A stretch of 64,000 nucleotides of DNA from CBDAKK01 sp965196605 (GCA_965196605.1 CBDAKK010000002.1:1-64000), one strand, 5' to 3'. Counted from the first letter of the stretch, positions 1 to 7,931 are shown. Program-made: numbers and translations. Notes: generated from the letters alone by a model not told the origin.

Positions 1-7
1 GGGTAAC

Positions 8-568
8 TTGGTGAACAAGAAGAATGTGAAGCCACTTGATTTGAAACGTGATGCGTTGGTGAAGAAGCTGTATAAGAGAGCAGAAGCATTGCATGAGCAA
101 AACCAAGCGTTTCGGCAGGAAGCGTTAGATGAGATTGCAAGGTTTATTGCAGAAAGTGGCGAGTTGCATGGAGTGAAACTAGGGGGTACAAAAGGAAATG
201 TGGTGCTTACAAGTTTTGATGGAAGCATACGGGTACAACGAGCGATAGGTGAGCGGATGGCGTTTACGGAAGAGCTTGAAGTGGCGCGGACTTTGGTGTA
301 TGAATGCTTGAGGGAGTTTGCGAAAGGAGCGAATAAGAACTTACAGGCGTTGGTTGAGAGTGCGTTTGCGATGGATGAGAAAGGTAACGTGAGCGTACGT
401 GAAGTTGTTAAGTTGAAGAATGTAAAGATAGTGGATGAGAAGTGGGAGAGGGCAATGCGTATTATTACAGGCAGCATACAAGTGGTAAGTAGTAAAGAGT
501 ACATGCGGTTTCATAAGCGAAATGAGCACGATGAATATGTTCATGTGAATATGAATTTTTCGGGGTAA
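8..568 (+). CDS. Mu-like phage DUF3164 family protein
   Basis: A 186-residue protein matching the DUF3164 family, found in the early region of Mu-like transposable phages between the transposition genes and Mor. Its biochemical role is unknown. Visible signs are a charged helical N-terminal half, a central block reading GGTKGNVVLTSFDGSIRVQR (about residues 59-78) and a C-terminal MRFHKRNEHDEY stretch, all typical of the family. The start is TTG at 8 or GTG at 11; an upstream reading frame appears to end with TAA at 4-6, so the genes are nearly abutting. It begins the visible part of a tightly packed + strand operon. Transposase and target-capture genes would be expected just left of the window. 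The family call is confident, the function is not known. Confidence 0.8.
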   Translation: MVNKKNVKPLDLKRDALVKKLYKRAEALHEQNQAFRQEALDEIARFIAESGELHGVKLGGTKGNVVLTSFDGSIRVQRAIGERMAFTEELEVARTLVYECLREFAKGANKNLQALVESAFAMDEKGNVSVREVVKLKNVKIVDEKWERAMRIITGSIQVVSSKEYMRFHKRNEHDEYVHVNMNFSG

Positions 569-570
569 TT

Positions 571-891
571 ATGATGAGGTTGTATATGGCGGGGCCGATT
601 ACGGGAATAGTTGATTATAAAGAGCGGTTTGCGGAAGTGGAAGCGAAGCTACGGAGTGCGGGGTATGGGGTGATAAACCCGACTACACTTGAGCATAAGG
701 ATCACGGGGACTGGTTGGCGTGCATGCGGTTAGATATTGCGACTATGATGCGAGAAGCGGATGGAGTTGCGTTACTTGATGGGTGGCGCGAGAGCAGGGG
801 AGCACGCATAGAGGAGCAGCTTGCGTATACGCTGGGGATGCAGGTAGAGACGGTAGAATGCTGGTATCGCACGGTACGGTTTTGGAGATGA
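571..891 (+). CDS. DUF4406 nucleoside 2-deoxyribosyltransferase-like phage protein
   Basis: A 106-residue protein of the DUF4406 type, related in fold to nucleoside 2-deoxyribosyltransferases. The N-terminus reads MRLYMAGPITG, the family's nucleotide-binding GPITG motif. It is followed by a GYGVINP strand and a DGVALLDGWRESRGARIEEQLA segment that in this fold carries the catalytic region. Small phage proteins of this type may act on nucleotide pools, but the substrate cannot be read from sequence. It starts 3 bases after the DUF3164 stop and ends just before the next ATG, so it is co-transcribed. ATG codons occur at 571 and 574; either could be used. Confidence 0.75.
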   Translation: MMRLYMAGPITGIVDYKERFAEVEAKLRSAGYGVINPTTLEHKDHGDWLACMRLDIATMMREADGVALLDGWRESRGARIEEQLAYTLGMQVETVECWYRTVRFWR

Positions 892-892
892 G

Positions 893-1678
893 ATGGAAGC
901 ATTGCAGATACGACAGTCGGTGGTTCGTGTTATGAAGGGAGATACGGAGATATCATGGAGCGAAGGACAGGTAGTATGCGGAGCGTTTGGGACGTGTAGT
1001 TTGAGAACGGTGGAAGAACATGAGGAGGCAGGAGAGAGTAAAGAAACGCGTGCTTTGAAAGCATCGAGGCGAGTGAATGTAGGAGACGTAGTGCGAGTGG
1101 AAGTTGGTGGGCAGGTGGTGTATGTGGGCGATGTTACGAATAAGGTGTTTAGCAAGTACGAGCAGGTGGGGTTGGTGCGGTTAAGCATGGGGGTGAGGGT
1201 ATTGCGGGAAGTATATAAGAAGCGAGAAGTGTGGGATATTACGGTGTTGGAGATATTGCGGGAGATATGTAAGGAGCATGGAGTTCAGCTTAATGAAGAG
1301 AGCGTGATTGATGCGAAATTGAAGCGATGGCATTTTGCAGAAGATACGAGGGTAGGAGCAATATTTGATGTGTTGATAGATATGATTCGAGGAGAAGAAG
1401 ACTTGGTGTGGTATTGGGATGTAGAGAATGTGTTGGAGTTTGGAGTGAAGCGGCGTGTAGGGAGACGGATAGCAATAAGCAATGAAGATGTTGTGAGTAT
1501 AGATTGCGAGGGTGGAATGGAAGTTAGAGCGCGGTATGCGGTTACGCCGGGAGATGTAGTAGCGTTAGAAGATGGGCAGAAGCGCGGGATTGGAGATATG
1601 AAAGTTATGAGTGTCTCTTATGAGCTTGTGAGGAGCGGGCGAGAAATGATGCGAATATACGGGTTATATGGAGCGTAA
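893..1678 (+). CDS. Baseplate hub-like (Mu gp44 / P2 gpD type) protein, tentative
   Basis: A 261-residue protein without a motif that names it directly. Its layout resembles contractile-phage baseplate hub proteins. An N-terminal beta segment reads GDVVRVEVGGQVVYVGDV. Next comes a helix ILREICKEHGVQL, then a segment combining a short helix with WYWDVENVLEFGV, and a C-terminal VMSVSYELVRSGREMMRIYGLYG strand pair. In Mu the hub gene sits between the tape-measure region and gpV, and no hub is seen there in this prophage (11.1-11.6 kb). This gene instead lies among early genes, upstream of Mor, which is an unusual place. The functional call is inference from fold-like patterns; a structure prediction or profile search would settle it. 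Confidence 0.45.
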   Translation: MEALQIRQSVVRVMKGDTEISWSEGQVVCGAFGTCSLRTVEEHEEAGESKETRALKASRRVNVGDVVRVEVGGQVVYVGDVTNKVFSKYEQVGLVRLSMGVRVLREVYKKREVWDITVLEILREICKEHGVQLNEESVIDAKLKRWHFAEDTRVGAIFDVLIDMIRGEEDLVWYWDVENVLEFGVKRRVGRRIAISNEDVVSIDCEGGMEVRARYAVTPGDVVALEDGQKRGIGDMKVMSVSYELVRSGREMMRIYGLYGA

Positions 1679-1770
1679 GTGATGAATGGCATAGATTGTA
1701 GGGATATGAGGAAGGTACATAAAAACACGCGTGCTAGCGTGTGCTATGGCATAGTGTGAGGAGGGATGCA

Positions 1771-2097
1771 ATGAGCAAACCGCAGTTGATAGAAGAATTG
1801 ATGGAAGTGTTGCAAGGTTGTGGATATGAGGGGCCAGAGGCAGAGAAAATACTGGATGTGTTGTGTGGGTATTTGGGTGGACGGCAAGTATATTTTCCGA
1901 GAAGCGCGCATGGGAATGAAGCGTTTCATGAGGAGAGAGACAGGGAGCTGTGGGAATTTGTGGATAGTGGTGTTGAGGTCAGTGAGCTTGTGGTGAAGTT
2001 TGGGATGAGTGAGGGTGCAATATACAGGGCGGTGAAGAGGCATAAGGGGCGCAGACATGAAGCGTGTTTAGAGCCGGAGCCAGGGGGGTTGTTTTGA
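1771..2097 (+). CDS. mor: Mor/C family middle-operon transcription activator
   Basis: A 108-residue protein of the Mor family, the dimeric DNA-binding activator that switches Mu-like phages from early to middle/late transcription. The family signature is visible: a helical dimerisation region (residues 1-35), a YFPR strand at about 41-44, then a C-terminal helix-turn-helix at about 70-92 (ELVVKFGMSEGAIYRAVKRH). ATG at 1771 is preceded by a strong AGGAGGG ribosome binding site. An upstream GTG at 1741 lacks one and would run through a hairpin-like ACACGC/GCGTGT segment. It is followed immediately by GemA, the usual neighbour. The final residues are followed at once by a TTG start overlapping the stop codon. 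Confidence 0.85.
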   Translation: MSKPQLIEELMEVLQGCGYEGPEAEKILDVLCGYLGGRQVYFPRSAHGNEAFHEERDRELWEFVDSGVEVSELVVKFGMSEGAIYRAVKRHKGRRHEACLEPEPGGLF

Positions 2098-2495
2098 GCA
2101 TAGAAAGAAAGCATGTTGCGGTGATACACATAGCGAAGAAGCAACTGTGCATGAACGATGATGAGTATCGGGTGTTGTTGTATGCATCAGCGGGAGTGTC
2201 GAGTGCGAGTGAGCTACGGAGACTCGCACAATTCAGATCGGTAATGAAAGCGTTTGAGAAACTGGGGTATAAGAGTCCGCAAGAACGCAAGTGTACTTCG
2301 GGGCAAGATGAGGTGGCATGGGGATGCACGATTAAGCAACGGCGTAAGATAGAGGTGTTGTGGAGGGCGCGAGCACGGAATACTTCTGATGATGCGCTGT
2401 ATAAATTTATTGAGCGTGTAGCGCAGGTGAACCATCCGCGATGGCTTTCTAAGCAGCTGGCGAGTAACGTTATTCTTGCATTGAAAAAACTATAA
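2094..2495 (+). CDS. gemA: GemA family regulatory protein (Mu gp16-like, DUF1018)
   Basis: A 133-residue protein matching GemA/DUF1018, which in Mu modulates host gene expression and DNA topology. Family hallmarks are the start IHIAKKQLCMNDDEYRVLL and the middle region where phages carry a short helical linker. The C-terminal WLSKQLASNVILALKKL helix is also typical. The start is judged to be TTG at 2094, overlapping the Mor stop codon (TTGA) and preceded by a G-rich AGGGGGG site, because an open frame further upstream only repeats Mor DNA. Coupled translation from mor is likely. Confidence 0.8.
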   Translation: MSIERKHVAVIHIAKKQLCMNDDEYRVLLYASAGVSSASELRRLAQFRSVMKAFEKLGYKSPQERKCTSGQDEVAWGCTIKQRRKIEVLWRARARNTSDDALYKFIERVAQVNHPRWLSKQLASNVILALKKL

Positions 2496-2504
2496 GGAGC
2501 AATA

Positions 2505-2960
2505 ATGTCGGGGCATACACCAAAAGGCATGCTACGGAAAGAAATGTATCGTGATGCATGCACAAGAACTGAACAGTTACTTGCGTATATGCAACGCAAG
2601 AGGTTAGGTAAGAAAGACAAGGTTCGCGAATACAGCAAGCGATACCGCGAAGCAAACAAAGACAAGATTTCTGAACGCGGCAAGCAATACCGCGAAGCAA
2701 ACAAAGACAAGGTTTCTGAATGCAAAAAGCGATACTACGAAGCAAACAAAGACAAGATTTCTGAATACCAAAAGCGATACCGCGAAGTAAACAAAGACAA
2801 GGTCTTTGAATACCAAAAGCGATACCGCGAAGTAAACAAAGACAAGGTCTTTGAATGCAAAAAGCGATACTACGAAGCAAACAAAGACAAGATTTCTGAA
2901 TACCAAAAGCGATACCGCGAAGTAAACAAAGACAAGGTTTCTGAATACCAAAAGCGATAG
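2505..2960 (+). CDS. Tandem-repeat (15-residue) lysine-rich phage protein
   Basis: A 151-residue protein with a roughly 46-residue N-terminal part followed by seven tandem 15-residue units of the form Y-R-E-x-N-K-D-K-x-x-E-x-x-K-R. The DNA repeat is 45 bp long and runs from about 2643 to 2957. Similar Y..N..K-rich repeats occur next to HNH or zinc-finger modules in phage proteins, but no nuclease motif is visible here. The protein is highly charged and probably forms an extended helix. ATG at 2505 has the good ribosome binding site AAGGAGC. It occupies the position where Mu carries lysis, terminase, portal and gp30 genes. Function is unknown. Confidence 0.6.
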   Translation: MSGHTPKGMLRKEMYRDACTRTEQLLAYMQRKRLGKKDKVREYSKRYREANKDKISERGKQYREANKDKVSECKKRYYEANKDKISEYQKRYREVNKDKVFEYQKRYREVNKDKVFECKKRYYEANKDKISEYQKRYREVNKDKVSEYQKR

Positions 2961-3012
2961 TACAACAGTAAAAAATTTAGAAGCGATAGGAACACAACTG
3001 AAATGTGAAAAG

Positions 3013-3050
3013 AAGCTCGGCATGTTTTTTAAAGCGTGTCGGGCTTTTTT
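3013..3050 (+). terminator. Rho-independent terminator between early and head genes
   Basis: An 11-bp stem (3014-3024 pairing with 3035-3045, three G-U pairs) encloses a 10-nt loop and is followed directly by six T residues. It lies between the repeat protein and the protease gene. It would separate early/middle transcription from the structural operon, or it marks a deletion junction. Confidence 0.7.
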
Positions 3051-3063
3051 ATTTGTTGGGAAA

Positions 3064-4083
3064 ATGAAAAAAAAGAGCAACAATAACTGGGGTTATTTTG
3101 AGCGTGAAGAAAAAGTGGCGCAGTATGGTGGTATGCCGAAAGAGCGAATAGAACGTAATAGCATAGAGGGTTTACCGGAGCGATTGTTGTTGGTGCCTGC
3201 AGGGAAGGTAGCAGGGCGCGATAAAAGAATGTTTTACAACAATAACCCACAAAAAGTATTGAGCGCATTTGAGAGAGATGGTCGAGACATTCCAATAGAC
3301 ATGGATCATCAAATGGAGCTAGAGGGGCGAGGGAAGGCGTACGGCTGGGTGAAAGCGTTAGAGGTAGAGAACGGAGCGATATACGGGTGCGTGGAATGGA
3401 ACAGTGCAGGACGCGAAGAGATAGAGGGTAAGAACTATCGGTACATATCGCCTGCGTTTTTGTTAGAGGAAAACAGAGAAATAAAAAAAATAGAAAGTGT
3501 GGGATTAGTTAATAAGCCTAATTTATACATTAAATCATTAAATAGCGAAGGAGCGAAGGAGGCAGCAATGGCAGAAGAAAATAGTGCGGTGGCAAAAGAG
3601 TTGTGCGTACAGCTTGGGATGAGCGAGGGCTCAAGCGCATCAGAGATTGTAGCGAAAGTAGCGGATTTACAAAAAGAAGTTACTTCGCAAAAGAGGCAGA
3701 AGGGAACAAGCGGTGCAACGGAGGTAGTGCCGAAGGCGGACTATGATGTGGTGCTTAATCGAGCGGAGGTTGCGGAGCGTGCACTTTTGGAGCAGGCGGA
3801 GGACGCTTTGAGAAAAGAGGTGAGTAGCGCGATAGACGAAGCGGTAGAGGCGGGCAAGATAGCGCCTGCAAGCAAGGGGTACTACGTGGAGCTGTGCAGA
3901 ACACAAGAAGGACTTGAGAAGTTCAAGGAGTTTGTGAAAGTGGCGCCGAAAGTGGTAGTGGATACTACTGGCACGGAAGGTAACGTTGAAACAAATAGAA
4001 CAGTGCTTAGTGCAGATGAGATAGCGTTATGCCGTCAAATTGGCGTGAGCGAAGAGACATATTTGAAAGGGAAAGGAGCGTAA
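3064..4083 (+). CDS. Mu gpI-like head maturation protease with C-terminal scaffold
   Basis: A 339-residue protein of the Mu gpI family: a prohead protease at the N-terminus fused to a coiled-coil scaffold at the C-terminus. The protease half includes the conserved IPIDMDHQ block near residue 80, GKAYGWVKAL, and the strand pair GKNYRYISPAF with IKKIESVGLVNKPNL, as in gpI. The C-terminal half is helical and rich in E, K and A. ATG at 3064 is preferred because the longer frame to 3022 would translate through the terminator hairpin. The start context is weak. A second, strong start inside the gene (3568) would yield the scaffold alone. It is followed by the major head protein, as in Mu. Confidence 0.85.
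   Translation: MKKKSNNNWGYFEREEKVAQYGGMPKERIERNSIEGLPERLLLVPAGKVAGRDKRMFYNNNPQKVLSAFERDGRDIPIDMDHQMELEGRGKAYGWVKALEVENGAIYGCVEWNSAGREEIEGKNYRYISPAFLLEENREIKKIESVGLVNKPNLYIKSLNSEGAKEAAMAEENSAVAKELCVQLGMSEGSSASEIVAKVADLQKEVTSQKRQKGTSGATEVVPKADYDVVLNRAEVAERALLEQAEDALRKEVSSAIDEAVEAGKIAPASKGYYVELCRTQEGLEKFKEFVKVAPKVVVDTTGTEGNVETNRTVLSADEIALCRQIGVSEETYLKGKGA
3568..4083 (+). CDS. Nested scaffold protein (Mu gpZ-like), internal start within gpI
   Basis: An in-frame ATG at 3568 is preceded by AAGGAGG at about the ideal spacing, stronger than the ribosome binding site of the full-length gene. The 171-residue product (MAEENSAVAKELC...) would consist only of the helical scaffold part. Mu makes its scaffold gpZ from an internal start within gene I in the same way, so independent expression is likely here. 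The site is seen in the sequence; its use is inferred from the Mu precedent. Confidence 0.65.
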   Translation: MAEENSAVAKELCVQLGMSEGSSASEIVAKVADLQKEVTSQKRQKGTSGATEVVPKADYDVVLNRAEVAERALLEQAEDALRKEVSSAIDEAVEAGKIAPASKGYYVELCRTQEGLEKFKEFVKVAPKVVVDTTGTEGNVETNRTVLSADEIALCRQIGVSEETYLKGKGA

Positions 4084-4088
4084 ATAGA

Positions 4089-5000
4089 ATGGCGTTAACA
4101 AAAGAGGCGAAATTGGAAGCATTGCGCGTAGGGATGCGCGGAGAGTTTTTGAAAGCACTTGAGAGTGCAGAAAAAGAGTGGGGCGAGTTGGCGCGGGTAA
4201 TACCGAGTACGACGGGGGCGAATGCGTATGGGTGGTTAAGTGATTTTCCGCAGTTACGAGAATGGACAAGCGACCGCGTGATACGAAACATGAAGGAGTA
4301 TGGGTTCACGGTGCCGAATAAGAAGTATGAATCGACACTGGGTATTAAGCGTACAGACCTTGAGGATGACAACTTGGGGATGTATGGGACGTTGGCTGCG
4401 AATTTGGGAAGCGAAGTAGTGCGGTTTCAAAACGTGGGTGTGTTTGATGTTTTGAAGAATGGTGAGAGCACGATTATATACGATGGGCAGAATTTGTTTG
4501 ACACCGACCACCCGGTGTACCCGAAGACGGATGGAACAGGCACAGCAGTGAGTACCTCCAATGTGTTGGGTACTGCAGGAGCGGGTAAAACGCCGTGGTA
4601 TTTGCTCGATACAAGCAAGGTAATAAGACCGCTTATCATCCAAGAGCGAACGCGAGCTGAGTTTGAGAACATCACGGATACAGAGCAGTCGCATGTGTTT
4701 ATGAAGGATGAATACTTGGTGGGGATACGATATCGAGTGGCGTTTACCGCGGGGTTCTGGCAGTTATCGGTGAAGAGCCATGAGAAGCTCGATGCGGATG
4801 GGTTTAATAAGGCGTTTAAAACGATGAGCGAATTCACGGCGCATGGCGGGCGACCACTTGGCATAACACCGACTGTGTTGGTGGTGCCACCGAGTTTGCG
4901 AGCAGATGCCTTAAAAGTCATCAATGCACAGTACCTTGCAAATGGTGAGAGTAACACGAACTATAAAGCGGTAGAAGTGATTGTAAGTCCGTATCTGTAG
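4089..5000 (+). CDS. Major head protein (Mu gpT family)
   Basis: A 303-residue protein of the Mu major head subunit family. Characteristic stretches are the N-terminal GMRGEFLKALE, the block YGWLSDFPQLREW followed by YGFTVPNKKYESTLGIKRTDLEDD, GQNLFDTDHPVY near the middle and PTVLVVPPSLRADALKVI near the end. It forms the capsid shell after scaffold removal by gpI. ATG at 4089 lies 5 bases after the gpI stop, with AAAGGAG overlapping the end of gpI. The length is normal for the family (about 300) and the gene appears intact. Retention of capsid genes without a visible terminase or portal is notable. Confidence 0.9.
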   Translation: MALTKEAKLEALRVGMRGEFLKALESAEKEWGELARVIPSTTGANAYGWLSDFPQLREWTSDRVIRNMKEYGFTVPNKKYESTLGIKRTDLEDDNLGMYGTLAANLGSEVVRFQNVGVFDVLKNGESTIIYDGQNLFDTDHPVYPKTDGTGTAVSTSNVLGTAGAGKTPWYLLDTSKVIRPLIIQERTRAEFENITDTEQSHVFMKDEYLVGIRYRVAFTAGFWQLSVKSHEKLDADGFNKAFKTMSEFTAHGGRPLGITPTVLVVPPSLRADALKVINAQYLANGESNTNYKAVEVIVSPYL

Positions 5001-5009
5001 GAGTGTTGC

Positions 5010-5429
5010 ATGAGTGAAAAAAATAACAAGAAAGGACAGTGTGGTGGTGCAGGAGTGCCATCTGCACCGGATGTACTTACTACCGAAGAAGCATTGCAAG
5101 CTTTGGAGGAGGTGAGGAAATCTGAAGCAGCGAAACAACACGCGGTGGAGTTATTGGAAACTGAACTTAAAGCAGCGCAACAAGAGCGCGATGAACTAGC
5201 TAAAAAACTGGAGATAGTGGCAAGGGAGCTATCGGCATTGAAAGCAAACAACGCCACTCCACCTGTAAAAGATGAGGGAGAAAAAGTTGTGGTGCAGTGT
5301 AAGAGCAAGACGGGAGGCGAGTATCGGCGGTGTGGGATAGTATTTGGCACGCAGTTTACGAAATACGAAGTGGGGGCACATGTTGCTTCCCGACTTCGTT
5401 TAGATGCACACCTTGAAGTGAAGGCATAA
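5010..5429 (+). CDS. Mu gp35-like head-region protein
   Basis: A 139-residue protein. It has a helical, E/K/A-rich coiled-coil middle (about residues 22-75). The C-terminal domain reads YRRCGIVFGTQFTKYEVG then LRLDAHLEV, the pattern of the Mu gp35/HI1506 family whose members sit after the major head gene. The role is unknown; a head-associated or minor structural function is assumed. It begins 9 bases after the head protein stop with GGAG as ribosome binding site, and is followed closely by the gp36-like gene. Confidence 0.65.
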   Translation: MSEKNNKKGQCGGAGVPSAPDVLTTEEALQALEEVRKSEAAKQHAVELLETELKAAQQERDELAKKLEIVARELSALKANNATPPVKDEGEKVVVQCKSKTGGEYRRCGIVFGTQFTKYEVGAHVASRLRLDAHLEVKA

Positions 5430-5433
5430 GGCG

Positions 5434-5859
5434 ATGGCTGGCTATTGCAGTGTAGATGACATTCTCAAACGAGCAGGGGAAGGCGTACTTCCCAAAACGA
5501 AAGACGCGTATGACAAAACGCAAGTTCAGAGTACTCGCATAGAAACCGCAATAGCTGATGCAAAGGACATCATACACCAGATACTTCCCTTTTTGGGGAA
5601 GGATGGATACAGCGCAAGCAAAGAAGAGCTTGCAGTATTGAAAGTGATAAGTATCGACATAGCGATGTATAGGATGGTTGATGATGTGCAAGGGAGCAAG
5701 GGAGCGGAGAAGCGGTATCAGAGTGCAATAACGCGGTTAGAGGAGATAGGGAAGCGCAATCAAAAAGGGCTCGGTGGTATGAGTATGCAGTGGTGTGAGA
5801 GAATCGATGTGAGCGCTGCAGAGAAAAATGTTCGCTTTAAGAAAGGGAGATTGTTATGA
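5434..5859 (+). CDS. Mu gp36-like protein (DUF1320), head-tail connector region
   Basis: A 141-residue DUF1320 family protein, the Mu gp36 type. Recognisable features are the N-terminal CSVDDILKRAGEG, a helix RIETAIADAKDIIHQILPFL, the central helix LKVISIDIAMYRMV and a basic C-terminus. By analogy with other tailed phages this family is a head-completion or connector protein; the exact role is inferred. Its stop overlaps the next ATG (ATGA at 5856), showing translational coupling. Confidence 0.75.
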   Translation: MAGYCSVDDILKRAGEGVLPKTKDAYDKTQVQSTRIETAIADAKDIIHQILPFLGKDGYSASKEELAVLKVISIDIAMYRMVDDVQGSKGAEKRYQSAITRLEEIGKRNQKGLGGMSMQWCERIDVSAAEKNVRFKKGRLL

Positions 5860-6320
5860 GTGCGAGTATATCTATTGCGGGATGGCAAGAGATAGACCAG
5901 CGACTTACGCAATTTGCGCAGCATGAGCGAGTGTCGTTATTAAAAGACATTGGTGTAGAAATGGAAGCACAAACGCGGGAGCGTATTGATGAAAGCAAAG
6001 CTCCTGATGGGAGTGCGTGGACGCCATGGGCAGAAGCTACGGAGAAATATGTGAGGCGATACGCACGAGGGTCTAGAATGCTTCGGCGAAGTGGAAGCGG
6101 GGGCGGACGGTTATATGAGCGAATTGCAAGCACGGTGCGTGGTGGGGATGCTGTGATTGTAGGGGTCGATGTACCGTATGGCGAGATACACCAAGAAGGT
6201 GGGAATGCAGGGCGAGGACTAAGAGTAAGAATACCCGCTCGCCCGTATTTAGGGACATCAAAAGAAAACGAGCAAGAGATACAGAGCTTGATACGAGAGT
6301 GGGTTCAGGAGCGGTTATGA
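5856..6320 (+). CDS. Phage virion morphogenesis protein (Mu gpG / P2 gpS-like)
   Basis: A 154-residue protein of the virion morphogenesis / tail completion family. Family features are the early amphipathic helix, TRERIDESKAPDGSAWTPWA (the conserved F/P-D-G-x-x-W block near residue 45-60), the RMLRRSGSGGGRLYERI segment and the IPARPYLG motif near residue 125. In Mu-like phages it helps complete or attach tails to heads. Start and stop overlap both neighbours by four bases (ATGA), so gp36-G-gp37 form one coupled unit. Confidence 0.8.
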   Translation: MSASISIAGWQEIDQRLTQFAQHERVSLLKDIGVEMEAQTRERIDESKAPDGSAWTPWAEATEKYVRRYARGSRMLRRSGSGGGRLYERIASTVRGGDAVIVGVDVPYGEIHQEGGNAGRGLRVRIPARPYLGTSKENEQEIQSLIREWVQERL

Positions 6321-6799
6321 CGATAGAGGGAGTACGCAATGAGTGCGTGCGATATTTTATTGAGCATGAAGGTGTGAGTAAAAGGTTTGCGGTGATAGGG
6401 GCAAGTCGTGGCGTGTGGACATCGGCTGATGTAGAGAAGTATGCACATGGAAGTATTCCTGCGTTGTACGTAGCTACGCTTGGCGTGGAAGGTGTTAGGG
6501 AAGATAATGGGTCATTGCATGGGGATGTGAAGTTAGGACTTTACATACTAGCTCGAGCAAGTGAGGGAGATAGCGCGGAGAACGTGGCATTGTCTTTGGT
6601 GCATGCGATAGCAACAGTGTATCGCGGGGTATCACATCAAGATTTTGTGAATAGACCACGCTGGGACGATGGGAGTAATTTGTTTAGTGGAAGCATGCGA
6701 GAGATAGACCTCGCGTTGTGGGGAGTGAAGATAACGCAGAGAGCGTATTTGCACGTGAACACAATCCCGACGATTGGAGATATACAAACTACAACATAG
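6317..6799 (+). CDS. Mu gp37-like protein (DUF1834)
   Basis: A 160-residue protein in the position and size class of Mu gp37 (DUF1834), a head-tail joining or tail terminator type protein. It contains PALYVATLGVEG, a strand GDVKLGLYILARASEG and the later ALWGVKITQRAYLHVNT. The family assignment leans on synteny between gpG and the tail sheath as much as on the sequence. ATG at 6317 overlaps the gpG stop. The C-terminus ends shortly before the sheath gene's ribosome binding site. Confidence 0.65.
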   Translation: MTIEGVRNECVRYFIEHEGVSKRFAVIGASRGVWTSADVEKYAHGSIPALYVATLGVEGVREDNGSLHGDVKLGLYILARASEGDSAENVALSLVHAIATVYRGVSHQDFVNRPRWDDGSNLFSGSMREIDLALWGVKITQRAYLHVNTIPTIGDIQTTT

Positions 6800-6828
6800 T
6801 TGTAAAGAAAATGTAGGAGGCTATAAAA

Positions 6829-7929
6829 ATGAAATTACCAGGAGTAGCAATAGTAGCAGGGGAAGGCGGACTTGCGAGGGTAGGTGGGAGCGTTGGGACT
6901 ATCGCGGTGATAGGAACGGGGACAAAACTGAAAGGACAAGTGAATTCAGTTGTGAGCGTGAAGGACGCCGAGAAGTTTGGAGACGGGAGCGTACAGCGAG
7001 CGTGTAAGCGTATTTTTGAGATGAGTGGTGCGAGCGTGATAGCGTATGTACTTCCGAGCGCGGGGAGTGTAGCTACCTATAGTGCGGGCATCGATGCGGT
7101 CTTAGCGTGGAACACGGTGTTGGAGTGTATTGCGATAGTAGATAGCACGGCGAAAGATGTGTGGGAAGTGCTTGCTGATAAAGCCCAAAATGCGACAAAG
7201 AGCCATAGGTATGTGTATGGAGTAGCGCAGACGCGAGGGAAGGTTACAGGCAATAGTGATGCGAGCAAGAACGAGAAAGATGTACAGTTTGCAAGTAAGC
7301 TTGTAGAGCCTGCGGAGCGAGGGCAGAAGAAGAGCAATCGATTAGTGATATGTGCGGGCACGATTATGGTGCGTGGTTCGGATGGGGTTCCTTCGGGGCA
7401 CCCGATTATCGATACGGTCTTAGGATCTATTGCGAGACGAGATGCACATGAAGGGATAGACGCAGTGAAATGGGGTTCTCTTGCTGGTGCGACTGATGTA
7501 GGCGAAGCGTGGGATGAGACCACGCTTGAGAATTTGCTTAATGCAGGGTACACGACAGTGCGGAGGTTTTACGGACGAGCGGGGGTGTACATTACGCTTG
7601 CGCGGTTAGCTACGGACGATACAAGCGATTACGACACGCTTGAAAAAATACGAGTAATGAATAGAGCGAGTAACGCGGTGCGTGGGGTACAGATAGAGTT
7701 TGTGAACGGGAACATCCCTGCGAATGCTGGGGGCGTTGCGTTTATCAAGAAGGAGAGCGAAGTGCCATTAGAGGTGATGAAGTCCAACGGTGAGATTACA
7801 GACTTTAGCGTGTCGGTAGACACGAGCAAACTGATAAGCGAGCGACTGGTTAAGACTGCGGTTGCAATAGTACCGCTGGGCAAGACGAGTCGGATTGAAA
7901 CAGAAATTACATATAAAGCGGGAGTGTAG
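6829..7929 (+). CDS. Contractile tail sheath protein (Mu gpL-like, DUF2586)
   Basis: A 366-residue protein of the DUF2586 tail sheath group, somewhat shorter than Mu gpL (about 495). It begins MKLPGVAIVAGEGGLARVGGSVG, has the conserved glycine-rich early strands and ends with the subunit-joining arm TAVAIVPLGKTSRIETEITYKAGV. The sheath surrounds the tail tube and contracts on infection. A good AGGAGG ribosome binding site precedes ATG 6829. It is immediately followed by the tail tube gene, which is broken, so functional tails are doubtful. Confidence 0.85.
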   Translation: MKLPGVAIVAGEGGLARVGGSVGTIAVIGTGTKLKGQVNSVVSVKDAEKFGDGSVQRACKRIFEMSGASVIAYVLPSAGSVATYSAGIDAVLAWNTVLECIAIVDSTAKDVWEVLADKAQNATKSHRYVYGVAQTRGKVTGNSDASKNEKDVQFASKLVEPAERGQKKSNRLVICAGTIMVRGSDGVPSGHPIIDTVLGSIARRDAHEGIDAVKWGSLAGATDVGEAWDETTLENLLNAGYTTVRRFYGRAGVYITLARLATDDTSDYDTLEKIRVMNRASNAVRGVQIEFVNGNIPANAGGVAFIKKESEVPLEVMKSNGEITDFSVSVDTSKLISERLVKTAVAIVPLGKTSRIETEITYKAGV

Positions 7930-7931
7930 TC

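Noticed and set aside
1979..2725. 248-residue open frame on the minus strand over Mor/GemA
   Set aside because: It is antisense to well-supported genes and its composition is that of a mirror frame; no ribosome binding site or family pattern.
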